DNA of 64,000 bases from Siphonodentalium dalli (Eukaryota; Mollusca; Scaphopoda; Gadilida; Siphonodentaliidae). Shown here in pieces: positions 36,468-48,015 of this stretch. A model generated the notes under the pieces. It was not told the origin of the DNA. It was given only the letters and a program-made list of their open reading frames with translations, and ran no database searches. Position 1 is the stretch's first letter. Every line of letters begins with the position of its first letter. The stretch covers positions 201,275,959 through 201,339,958 of the forward strand of contig CP136062.1 of assembly GCA_032622095.1 (NCBI GenBank). The letters are read 5' to 3'. The position numbers and the translations under genes were made by a program.

Positions 36468-39400
36468 CCAAATTCCTGCGATCAGTGTGATAATAATGCA
36501 AAACCGAGGCGCATTTTATTTATGTGAAAGTCATTCAAGAATGTTAATAATACATTATTATGCAGGGATGCTGAGGGTGCCCCCCTATAGACTGTGAACT
36601 TAATTAACAAATGATGAAGAATTATTGAGGTACATATACCTCTAAATAAAACAGAATAAAAACATTGAATCATTCAGATACATTATATCTATATTCCGGG
36701 GCTCAAATCGTTTAAGTTTAATGTTTAATGATACTGATCAGAGGTAATCATTAGATTTTTTACTAGACTGACACAAATTAAAATCGTGTTAAAACTTTTT
36801 TTGAAAGTCGATATTTTGGCCACAAAAAAATCGCATTGGTGTGTGCATGTGTGCGATCTAATCATGTTCTGGTATATAAAAAGTACATATGGTGGCTTTA
36901 CAGTGTTAAATTGGGTATCTTAAAATCGGTCTGGAATCCTGAATAGATATTTAATCAACGATATATTGACATCACGATGTGGTATATAACATCAGTCAGA
37001 CTGCAATTTTCTCGCATAACGCATGGGGACGACAATAAAACATGCCTGATTCCACGGCACTCTAATTGTCCCCATTCTGTCCATATTGTGCGTGAATTAT
37101 CATCCATCACATCTGGATTTCAACTTCCAGTTGAACAGAGTCAATTATGGCTTTTTCTTAAGAATATGCGCCTCGTTAATCACTGCGAGATTATCTGTCA
37201 TCAGTGGATAAAATCTCGATCGATACGATATTTCACGAGAAGCGCCATCGCAATGCGACTCGTCGGATAAGGGCTCGTTCAGATAGTATAAATATTGCCC
37301 TGTTAAACTGTTATCCAAAGTTGCATGCAGGGACGTGGCTATATAATGTGTTTATTTGGGTGTCCAACTTATATATTCAAATTGCATCCTCTTTTGAGAA
37401 CCAAATTTCCCAACAATATATGAAACTTAATTTGGACCCACCCCACGGAGTTGCAAATGTCCAACTTAAAACTCAAACTACTTTCCAACTAGTCGGAAAA
37501 TTCCAACCTAACACTCAATAACTTAGTGAAATTTGTAACTGATTATCGTTTGTGTCTAAAATTGCGATAGAAAGCATAACGTGTTTTGGCTAAAATGATC
37601 GTATATATAATTAACTTAGTAAATTAAACTATCGGAACGATAATAGCAGGTTCGGCCACAGGTACGTGTAACTCACTTATAAAGTGTGTTACTATGGTAT
37701 TGCCATGGATCCGGATATGAACATGGCGGGAAACGATTATGTGGCATCAAACCTACACGTTTATAGATATCGGCCAACGTCTATAGCGACACGTGCAAAT
37801 AATTGTTGGATGGTTAGGGCAATCTGTCACAATGCGACCACCGATACGCTTAATTGGTTTCAATAAAAATAAGATAATTTCACGCAGGTACATCCGATTC
37901 TCGATCAATCTCCCTGAACATCGTCTGTAGCTCATTCGCTCATTCATGACAGAATTAGATTATATCTCTTTGCTACAATTTTCGAATACTACACGTTGGT
38001 CAGAAAACAGTTTGGCCATGTACGTGTAGGCGAAATGGTAACGCGAGTCACATGACTCTTGTTGGCAATGACAACACACGTTACATGTTACACGTACATT
38101 GGCTGGACCTTGTTAGTATCAACTTTCAGGAATTGAATATCCAAGTTGGTGAGATGGTTAGACACTGTCGTGGATATAGTATAATACAACATGTCGTTAA
38201 AGTATTTATAGTTTTGGCATTTGGTCTGACAAAGTAAGTAATTCGACGTTTGATTAGTATACCCAAAAAAAATTAATTTTTGGTTGACTACTCATGTTGG
38301 CAGTTGCAGGCGTGGCATATTTGGTAAAGGCGTGCTATATTTGGTAAGGCTCACATCCTCCCAGTCATCACGATTGCGATGTGATTAACCAATGCATGTG
38401 TGGTCTGTGAAAGTATACCACAGTAACGAGTTATGGGAGGGGGTATATAGGAATCAGCTTGATCGTCCGTCCGTCGGTCCGTTTGTCTTATTTGTAACTT
38501 TGTCCGAGCTTGTATTCCTACAATTTTCAGTAAATTTGTTTTTAAAAAAACAACAATTATTTAGTACCATGGGAACCTGTACACCTGTGATTATGAGGTC
38601 AGTCGGACATTTTTAGTCGAGTTATCCCCCTTGTTCAAAATAGAAATTGGTCACAACTATTTTTTTTTTAATATGTTAATATGGCTACAATTAATGTTTC
38701 CCGATTGCATTACGGCCAATCTGGGGATATCTCTAGTTATGATCCAACTTTCTTATTGTGATTTTTGAAGAATGTCAACTATTCCTATACCTTTAATTGG
38801 TAGAATTTTACTCCTTCGAGCGGAACACTACCGGCGTGGCCATCACTCGCTAGGTGCATTACTTGATCGGTAAATAATACACGTACAATCGCGTTTATTT
38901 CCAAAATACTATGAGGAACTTACTTTTTATGTGTTCATAAGGATTGCATGTGATTATTCTAGTTCATTCCGATATTTTGGCTACATTCGCCGCATACGTT
39001 ATCTCGTATAACTACGTGGCCCGTTCTCACGAGGGTCCATAACAATAATCGAAATAAGTGCCCGAATTAAGGCGACAATGTCGAGTTTATCAAATAGTTC
39101 CATTGCTTAATCTGTTTAAATTCGAATTTATGGCCAGTTTCAATACAACACAACTGGCTAGTAGAAATTTCCTTCATCAACACCATTAGCACAATCCCAA
39201 GGCACCTGGACCCCAGTTAATTCGTCCTAATTTTCCCAAGGAACTTGATTATTGCGCGGAGGGATAATGTGTAATCGATACCTCCTCACAATCTGTCGAC
39301 CAAAATGACTCGCCGAAATTAGCTGACGCACGAGACTTCACGAGACTTGGCTCTCATTACACAGCGACCAAACGATTCCGAATGACACGCACGCGCCCAA

Positions 39401-40075
39401 GCGTTCGCAACAATTTAACCAATGATATTTCACAATCAACATCGAAATGAAGTCTTGATGGTCAATGTATCATTTGCATAATTCTTATAGCCATACCTCA
39501 CGTCCAATCTGTGTAACATCACATGCTGTTGAGCTTAACCGTTTAGTTCCCATATGAGTACAACATCCCATGCATGGTATACTAGAGAATCCTCCACAGG
39601 ATTATCCGGAGGGAGAACCGATTCACGGATGCGGTGACAGCTTGGGAGTTGGGGTATCTCACCACCATATTGGGCCAAAATGTTCAACAGTTGGAAATTC
39701 CAGACCGATAATAGCTTACGCTATTTCTGATAGTTCGATTTTCTAACCAGCATCTGGTGTGAAATTTGTTGTCTTAGTCTAAACGTAGAACAGTCTATTT
39801 TCGGTCAAATTTGTGGATTGGAATCGCCTCAGTTGGAACATTTCCAACCATATATATAAGGGGGTAGACAATTTCCAATAGTTGGAATGCTTGTGGTACC
39901 AGTCGGAAAATCCAACCCAAGGGGAACCGTCGATCTGTTTCAAAGTTAAGAACTGCAGTTGGATACCCCCACAACAGAAGCACTCTATATCCAGGTATCT
40001 GATTCCGCAGTAGATTCATACCAATGCCTGTTCTCCATAAAAATCCGCACATTATTCGCTTATAATATACTTTAT
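36468..40075. other. Long non-coding stretch
   Basis: No supported exon. Noted: TTTCCAACC/TTCCAAC words at 37440-37510 and 39670-39920 that belong to the degenerate repeat also seen at 23.8-26 kb; a TCCGTCCGTCGGTCCG motif at about 38465; a T-run at about 38662. Frames at 36977-37270 and 37204-37521 lack domains. Confidence 0.4.
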
Positions 40076-40405
40076 TTTAGGGAGATAATCTGCCTAGAAT
40101 TGCCTCATTTTGAGACGATAATGTGCTGACAATGAGAGCGTTTTAGTCGCATTATCGACTCATTTTATTGAGGCAATTCTAGTCAGATTTTGTGCGGATA
40201 ATGACACAAATAAGAAAACTCACGACTTTTGAGGTGTACGCTCTTTAAGACGTGTTTTCACTATGGCCCGCGCCATAAAAAGGAATAACGGATATGAGTC
40301 CATTATCTGCTAATTTCAGCATAAAATAATCACATTATGCCGATATATATTTCACATTTTAGGTAGATTATATGCGTATTTGCGCGAGGATATGTTTCAA
40401 TGGTA
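40076..40405 (-). repeat. Dispersed repeat with palindromic AATTGCCTCATTTTGAG core, copy 1
   Basis: A local palindrome (about 40085-40185) pairs ATAATCTGCCTAGAATTGCC with its complement. It is followed by CTCTTTAAGACGTGTTTTCA, GGCCCGCGCCATAAAA, ATAATCACATTATG and TATTTGCGCGAGGATATG. The same sequence occurs inverted at 43868-44150 and partly at 56565-56700. Confidence 0.7.
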
Positions 40406-41839
40406 CACCGTTACATCTATACCAGTGAATGCCCAGCTGAATATGTCCAACATGTTAATCTGCTATCAGATGCAAATTCTGATGCATTTACAACTAGAAA
40501 TATAACCAATGACAATCCTCCACTGGCTTAAGTCGAAACCTGATGAAATTGGCATGTGCTAATATTGAAATGGGATTGTCAGAAGGCCGATACCATATAA
40601 ACATCAACCAGTTATTTAGGTAGTTTAGGTACACCAAATCGTTCATTCCTATGTGGGTCAGTTAACCAGAAGGTCCGTTATCCAGGAGCCTCATAATTTA
40701 GAAAATCATTATGCAAATGGTGTTTTAAATAGCGTATCACTTTTCAGATGGAAACGAGTCACAATTGTGCTAAATATATTGTAAAAAATAACCGAATGCG
40801 TAGCCGTGTGAATGTTATGGCTTCAATGTTAATATTATATTTCCAGTTTCCCTTCGGTAAAATTTCTAGCCAACGTTTTCGCGAGAAAAACCTCTGCATA
40901 CAGCTGAGGACCAGTAACAAGTTTAAGGCGTCCTCTATTTTATGTAGGTTAGAAGCAACTAAATATATATCTATTATATATTTCCGGAACTTTTGTCTGT
41001 CTGTGTGTATGCATGTGTGTTATAGACTCGAAAACTGCTCCGATCCGACTCAAATTAGTTATGTAGGCCTACTTTGATCCCGGGAACAATATGGGCGGGT
41101 CCAATTTCACATGCGACCGTGTCCTTGACCTTGACGTAGCTCATATACGTTCATAGAGACATGTTTCTGGACCTCGACATATCCGACTCAAATTTGGTAT
41201 GTAGGCCTACTTTACGTGCGACCGTGTCCTTGTCCATGGCACGTTTCTGGAGCGATAGAACAATATTTTGTCCAGAGAAATCCCTAAATAGCCCGGACGA
41301 AGTTTTGCACAACTAGTATTATATAAAAGAGTCGGAGCTGTCCGTCTGTCTGTCTGTCCACATTTTTCTCCAGAAAGAAAACTACAAACATCAGGAAAAA
41401 CAAAACAACAGCTACAGAAATTTAAACCACCCATCTTGAAAGAGATATGGGACCGGAAAGGACCACTAGCAAAGGCGTACCCACAGGTCGATGCCTCACA
41501 TGATACGAGTATAGAGTATACCATCAGGACGCCTACACCACAATCTGTGCTTCCTGCATGTTTCATATGTCTTTGAACATCCAGGATATTAATTTAAATC
41601 CAACCCTTCTTTCTCCTTCTTTCTCAAATGTATACTCCTAACTGGATCTCATCCTTGGGTTACCAAGAAAATTAGCACTGCATTATTATATATATCCACT
41701 TGCAAATAAATTTAATGTCATACCACCCAGATCCGTTTTAAACATGTAATCAACCATATGTGACATATACAATTGGACACATCTTCTGTCATAGCCGGAG
41801 TTGATCCAAAACTCATAATGGGGCGGACAGGAAGACAGC
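40406..41839. other. Non-coding stretch
   Basis: Contains duplicated TATGTAGGCCTACTTT words at about 41060 and 41200 and a CTGTCTGTCTGTC run at about 41343. No exon was supported; frames at 40748-41077 and 41207-41566 lack domains. Confidence 0.4.
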
Positions 41840-42098
41840 CATTCCATTGATATGTCCACTCCAGTCATTCCATTGATATGTCCACTCCAGTCATTCCAAT
41901 GATATGTCCACTCCAGTCATTCCATTGATATGTCCACTCCAGTCATTCCATTGATATGTCCACTCCAGTCATTCCATTGATATGTCCACTCCAGCCATTC
42001 CATTGATATGTCCACTCCAGTCATTCCATTGATATGTCCACTCCAGTCATTCCATTGATATGTCCACTCCAGTCATTCCATTGATATGTCCACTCCAG
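41840..42098. repeat. 26-bp minisatellite, ~10 copies
   Basis: Perfect or near-perfect copies of ATTCCATTGATATGTCCACT plus CCAGTC, starting at 41841, 41867 and so on. Single changes (CCAATGA, CCAGCC) are rare, suggesting recent expansion. Confidence 0.95.
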
Positions 42099-42105
42099 GC
42101 GAAAG

Positions 42106-42215
42106 TGTAAGTCTCAGAAGGTTTGTTGGAAAAGTAAGAACAATTGTCTAACAGCGACGAGTATGTTTTATTTATAATGAGTAGTCAGCCAAAGCTGGAC
42201 CATGGCAGTTTTTTC
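42106..42215. repeat. Duplicated block, copy 1 (pair with 42760-42875)
   Basis: AAGTCTCAGAAGGTT, AATTGTCTAACAG.GACGA, GAGTAGTC and CATGG recur in order at 42764-42870. No coding is seen. Confidence 0.65.
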
Positions 42216-43129
42216 AAACACTTAAGATATTCCAGAAGTAAAATCAACACAATTAAACTGATGCATTGATTGAAAAGAGAACTAAACTGCAGTTTTAATA
42301 ACACTAGAAGACACTATTATTGAAATTTTGCACATTTCCTGTTTTTCGGGAAAAACTTTTTTCTTCCAAAAAAATTTCTATTTCAATAATAAACCATTGA
42401 GTATATTAAATAACAAAATACACTTTAACTTTTTGTTATTTTCATAAGGATTGAATTTCAATTTGGTACATATAGTTTTTATAAACATTTTCTGTTCAAA
42501 ACAATTCTCAACATGTCAATTAGCCCCATTTGAAACAAAAAAATAAGTGTCACCCCAACAGTTAATGCGTACATTGTATTATATTTATTCGTCTAGTAAT
42601 GTTGAGAAATTAACACCAATCTCGTTTTGAATTCGGTGAACAACGCATTGTGCACCAACAACCGTGATTGGCGAGACATCTAAAAGAAAACAGTCTTCGA
42701 TCCACGTCCAAATCCCAACCGTCTCATTACATCAATGGAAAATACATGTATTTAATACGAGGCAAGTCTCAGAAGGTTGGTTAGGAATGTAACAAAATTG
42801 TCTAACAGAGACGAATGATTCACATCTAATTCCGATGTGTTTTATACAGAGTAGTCGACCAGAGTCGGGCCATGGTTGTGACATACGCGAGATGGTCCCT
42901 CGAGACGCCACCATCTCGAGCCTGATTTAAACGTATTCCTTCGGACTGATTACAACGCACAAGGCCTGTCAGGGAATGAAAGCCGGGACTGATATTGGTT
43001 GTATATCGCGCTGAGTGGAGGTGATTTTTCTCCAATATTTCACGCAGTCTGATGAGTTGTATGTAACATGGCGGTCCTAAATTTTCAATCTTCCTGCTTT
43101 GGAGTAATTAGTTGTCTGTGTTCGAGCCA

Positions 43130-43345
43130 TTGCTTTTGATACAGGGATTTTGGTAATGAACATTTAGATGGAATAAATCCCAAAATTGTTCTCTGGCTGG
43201 TTAATATATGAGATGTGTAGATGTGGAAGTTGTGCGTTACGGCTGACATCTCGACATTATTACTGACATTTGCCCCGGGATGTCAAATATTCATTACAGT
43301 GACGCCATGGTGAATTAATTAGCCAGTTCTTTGATTCTGCTCCAT
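43130..43345. repeat. Paralogous block, copy 1 with empty TTAA site
   Basis: Matches 43755-43828 plus 44373-44505. Shared words: ATTTAGATGGAA, TTCTCTGGCTG, ATGAGATGTG, CCCGGGAT.TCAAATAT and CAGTGACG.CATGG.GAATT. TTAA at 43201-43204 stands where the partner copy carries a 0.55-kb insertion. Confidence 0.75.
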
Positions 43346-43824
43346 TTATTAGACCTTCCTCCATAAACCAATCAAGTTATTATACATGTAGCATCCAAAT
43401 TTGTCATTCACAGTATGTGGAGGTTTTAAACCAATTTGCTTTTATCAGGTCAGGGAAATCCTGAAATCGAGGTATTAAACCTCGAATTAAGTACAAAACC
43501 CCGATCGAGGTTACATGGACTCACTTGCATAGTGTAAGATAAAATACTCCACATTATATTACTTCCATCAGTATCAGTTTTGGTTTAGAGTGTTTCCCCT
43601 TATGTCATGGGTGAGTATTTCGGCCAGTGGTCACATGATCTCGAAGAACCTCGATCGAGGTTTTTTTTTACACAAATCAAGGTTTAGAACATCGAGTTTG
43701 GGTTTTCCTGACCTGTTCATTGTGATCTTTGATGAAAGGAAAGTTTATTTACTTTTCACGATAGAAGACGCTTCAATGACTATTTAGATGGAAATAAAGC
43801 CTTAATTATTCTCTGGCTGCGCGG

Positions 43825-44376
43825 TTAACCCTTTCAATTCTAAATGGATTCTCCCACTCAGTTAAAGCAACATATCCTCGAGCAAATACGCACATAATCG
43901 GCCTATAATGTGAAATATGTACATAATGTGATTATTTGACTCTTACCCGTTATTTTTTTATGGCGCGGGGCACAGTGAAATCACCTGTTAAAGAGTTAAA
44001 AAGTCGTGAGTTGGCTTATTTGTGTCATTGTCCGCACATAATCTGCTTGGAATCGCCTCATTATGAGTCGATACTCACAATTTCAGTTACATTATCTACT
44101 CAAAATGAGGTGATTCTAAGCAGATTATCTGCCTAAATCAAGTTCTATTAAAAGCAGATAATGTGCCAGTTTTCGGGAGAACAGGTTGGTTAAAAAGTGT
44201 ACATCTGAATGATATATTATTGATTTGGACATATAAGTAAAAGTACAGCAGGAGTCCTATTTATTGAGGGGAACGTTTATATAATAAGTTCAACTGTTGA
44301 ACTTATTATCACAACATTTCCTATGGGGGGGGGGGGGTAACTGCTCATCAATTATGATTTAGTGTAAAAGGGTTGA
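43825..44376. mobile_element. TTAA-site insertion, CCCTTT-ended element, family 4
   Basis: The left end is TTAACCCTTTCAATTCTAAA; the right end is TTTAGTGTAAAAGGGTTGA, with one substitution in the TTAA. The insertion splits copy 2 of a duplicated block at the position that is TTAA in copy 1 (43201). Inside lies the palindromic repeat also found at 40076-40405, in opposite orientation. The hairpin module of families 1-3 is absent. It also holds a short hairpin (44282-44310) and a poly-G run at 44326-44338. Confidence 0.7.
44282..44310. repeat. Small perfect hairpin
   Basis: ATAATAAGTTCAA and its complement flank CTG. It lies inside the family-4 insertion. Confidence 0.7.
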
Positions 44377-44505
44377 CATATGAGATGTGGAAGCTGTGCT
44401 GAGATCCCGATATAATTACAGACATTGTCCCCGGGATCTCAAATATGCAAAATCAACAGTGACGTCATGGCGAATTGATCAGACTGCCCATGTCTTCTGC
44501 TACAT

Positions 44506-45818
44506 TTCAGAGCCATTATTGCTTTAGTTAAAAAAAATGCATCAACGTCCTAAAATAGTAATTGGATTAAAAGAAGAAATATTTTGGGCAATTGTTCGGA
44601 AATATTACGTTCATAAACAGTTACTCTACTCTGGTTTCGATCCGCTTTTTTGTAATGATTGCCACGCAGTATATACCATTCTCATGGACACCCCATTCAA
44701 AAATTGGCCAATAACCTCCGTTTTAATGGGCCTCAAACTTCGCGTCTGTGACCAGGCATCTTTGTTGCTCTGGATTTGTTACATGTAAGAAGATCACATT
44801 TAAACAGATATATCAATGAATAACATATGGGGAAAAAATCATTTCTTTTGAAACTTATCTCTTTATTTAAGATAACACCAAAATCGTCAACATCGCACCA
44901 TTTGCACTGCATCAAAACATCAACGTTGTGTTGATTCGATTGGCACCCGGTGTCTGAAGAACCGATCACGGAGTCACGCATCGTGTCCGGCGCGTTCGAT
45001 TGTTGGTGTGTTCCCGCTGGTTTCTGTCGACTGTACCACAAGCGTGCTGTGATTTGGAAGAAGTTCACATACAGGTGTAAGTTCGGTCGGGTTCGAACAC
45101 AGCAAACACGATAAGTTATCGTTATTAATGTTCTTATTTCTTATACAGGTGTTTCAAATATCACCAAATTATAATTTCCGCATTGGAAATTGCGAAAAAA
45201 AAAGTTTGGTCCGGTTCGAATAAGCTCGTTATGTTCTATACAGGTGTTTCATAAATATTATAAATATTGTAGATTCCGCATTGGAAACTGAGAAGAAAGT
45301 TTCGATTATGGCGAACAAGATAAGCGGTCGTTAGATTGTATACATGTGCTTTATTAATATCATCGAATTATATTTGCAACACCAAGGAAAAAAACGGTAG
45401 CTTTTTTCAAATGTTGCATAGACGTGAGAGAATTCTTTTTATATTAGCATGTCAGGAATATATTGACAAAACGCTCTTCATTGTTATATACTGAACAGAA
45501 GTAGGGGACCTATTTGCTATATATATGACTTACTGTGACATGACATAAAGTTCATTTAATGTATTTAATATGCTTATCTAGCTACATGTTGATCACCGGA
45601 ACCGGACTGGATTGTAACAAATGCGAGTATAATATCAGACATCAAACCGCCATAGGTTTTAAAGAGCGACACTTTGCAGAGTCATCAAAATATATAGTTT
45701 TATTTATTGACTGCGTCACAAAATATGCGCCAAAATATATGTTCTACAAGATAACATCTATGGCAGAGAAGAGTATTTTTAATGGAACTTGGCGATTTTA
45801 ATCCTCACCATACATAAA
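44506..45818. other. Non-coding stretch
   Basis: Frames at 44537-44788 (+), 44733-45068 (-) and 45559-45801 (+) have no domain or splice pattern that I can support. Repeated TATACAGGTGTTTCA-type words at about 45143 and 45237 indicate a small degenerate tandem. Confidence 0.35.
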
Positions 45819-46171
45819 GGGGACTGTACACTAAATCCGGCCATTTGTGGGGACATCTATCATGCTCAACATAATACATGTATGTGCAATAAATTAATGA
45901 ATTTGAGCCATGGATAAGTGCAATTAATATACATTCATACGCTTTATGAACGATGTAAATACAACATGGAAATTATAATGAAAATGTGTTTATATATGGC
46001 TCCAGTCAATAACTCATTTCATTATAATTACCATGTTGTTTACATCATTCATATATCACATGAGTGTATTTTGCACTAATCCATGGCTCAAATTCATTTT
46101 TTGTGTGCATATATTCTGTTGAGTATAATATGAGATGGTCCCATACATGGCCGGATTTAGTGTACAGTCCC
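45819..46171. mobile_element. Palindromic MITE, GTACACTAAATCC family, full copy
   Basis: The ends GGGGACTGTACACTAAATCC and the complement GGATTTAGTGTACAGTCCC bound a 353-bp element. The arms include GAATTTGAGCCATGGAT and ACATGGNAATTATAATGAAA with complements. Related pieces lie at 15838-15930 and 57986-58139. Confidence 0.8.
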
Positions 46172-47948
46172 AATTTAATAATGCTCGAGTTTGTTACATG
46201 ACGATTCATTTGCGGAGACCCCAATATGCCGATATATACCTGAAATACTTGTATACGGAGTTTATATGCAACGAAAAGTCTGCTTCGACCTAACTCGGTC
46301 TAATATAATCTATGCTAGCTCAGAAATAAATAACGGTTGCGCACCGAAGTTGGCCTCGTCGTATTTTTTTGCTAAAAGATTGAAACTGTTTGAAAAGAAA
46401 ACATCTATTTGGTTGACGTATTCAAGTTATCTCGTCAACGGCCGTAAAATTGCTAATAACAAACTAATGGCCATAATTTTAAGTCATGGAAAAATCGGAC
46501 AAACTTGGTGTTCGAACTCTATTGGGATATTGTTGTAGAAGATCCCATGTATATGCAACATGATACTGTTCAAGTTACTGCGCTAACGGTCTTAAATTAG
46601 TTGCTAAAATGATAGACAAACTACGGGCCATAACTTATATAGACTAACGAGAAACGCTCTTTTCTGTTCCATACCATGCACATGGCTGTTGTTTGTTTGG
46701 GACACAAACACCGTGTTCAAATTTGTATTTTTGATAACTTCAATGCGTCTTTCTGTGACAAATAATGCCCATAGCAAGGTAGATCAAGTATGTATCGAGC
46801 TATTTCGAGACCGGGAAAAATTCTAAAGCGAATATTATTTGGTGCATTTTGGAGCGCAAACCGCCATGTGGCTTAAACAAAATAAAGATTAAAACGATTA
46901 AAGAGAGTATGTCTCACCTCCGAGCGAAACATTGAAAACAGCTGCTACAGAGTACACGTATACATAAGTATACCAGTAATTCGTGTATTCATCGGCCTAT
47001 CACGCCTCTCAGGTTATGTAGACATAATTTGGAGGCTGAAATAAGCCATGCCCATGTAACCCAGAAACATTCGAGCGTGGTCAACTATAGAGCGTCTCTT
47101 CGTGGTCGTTTCCAGATATAGTAAGAACAAAAGCTTCTATCTCCACTCTTTGTGGAAATTGATAGACGTACGGATAACCGACACTCATTGCTATACCACC
47201 ACCACCACCACCACCACAACCACAGTTCAGGTTATGAAATAATACACCAAATACAAATTAGTAGAGTGGTTTCCCCTGGCACCCCAAGCTACGATCAGCA
47301 CAAAAAAAGTCATGGCAGCTGAATGGTCAATGGTACATGGATGAAAAGTGTACGAAAAAATGCACAAATGTTTCCCGACGAGAAACATCAAATATAGTCA
47401 CATGGTGAACGGTTATGGCTGGCAAACTGACGTATAATTTATGGAAGGGGTCGGTGTTTTTTCCATGTCATTTTTTCCCTCCATTTTGAGGGTAGTGTGC
47501 GTTTGTGAAAACTGCTGTTGACGCAATACGTTGACAAGTACTTATTTTCTTGTGTTTAAAAGGACGTCCTTTAATTTTTTATACTCTTGCAGTGTCAACC
47601 CTTTCCTGCTAATATATGACAGCAGGATTTGTTAACACTGAGGCCTATGCAATTATTTACTGTATTGTAACCTTGATTTGCCTGGGATAGATAAAAACGA
47701 TGCTGTGTGTCCGCATTATTCGCCGTGGGCAGGGAACATAACTCTAAATTTCCGTTTGAACAGAGAGCAGGTCAGGCAGACAGAATATCAACTAAAGCGG
47801 GATAACTCAATCCATACGGAGAAATCGCGGATGAAGTGCACATTGTCGACTTCCCCCAATAGTAAACTGTTTACCTGTGTCAGCTTCGTTGTGAAAAGAC
47901 CACTGCAATCAGATTCATTACTCGAGATGTAGCCGAAGACATTGCAAG
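46172..47948. other. Non-coding stretch upstream of the GH16 gene
   Basis: Includes part of the AAAGAGCGTTT dispersed repeat (46930-47060) and a CCA run at about 47195-47222. A TTAA-MITE-like end (CAACCCTTTCCTGCTAATAT) sits at about 47597, with TTAAC at about 47631. Upstream exons of the GH16 gene (signal peptide, possibly an N-terminal glucan-binding domain) would be expected here or further left, but I found none I could support. Confidence 0.4.
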
Positions 47949-48015
47949 ATGGAAGATGTGATGTCTCATAAAATTGGAAACGCTGGCCATTTTGTCAACA
48001 CACCAACGCATGCAG
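47949..48015 (+). CDS. GH16 gene, exon 1 as modelled
   Basis: The ATG at 47949 sits in CAAGATGG, a favourable context (A at -3, G at +4). The exon encodes MEDVMSHKIGNAGHFVNTP plus THA and ends GCAG/GTGAGG, a strong donor, in phase 1. The phase joins to exon 2 to give Val. The frame stays open upstream to a TGA at 47892-47894, so this could instead be the 3' part of an internal exon. It is the least certain exon because the N-terminal sequence is not diagnostic of the family. Confidence 0.5.

Noticed and set aside
44733-45068. Minus-strand open frame in a GC-richer patch
   Set aside because: Two frames are open over the same stretch, neither has a domain, and no convincing acceptor was found.
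47678-47932. Open frame just upstream of GH16 exon 1 as an N-terminal glucan-binding domain
   Set aside because: No family motifs, not in frame with exon 1, and it ends in a stop before it.
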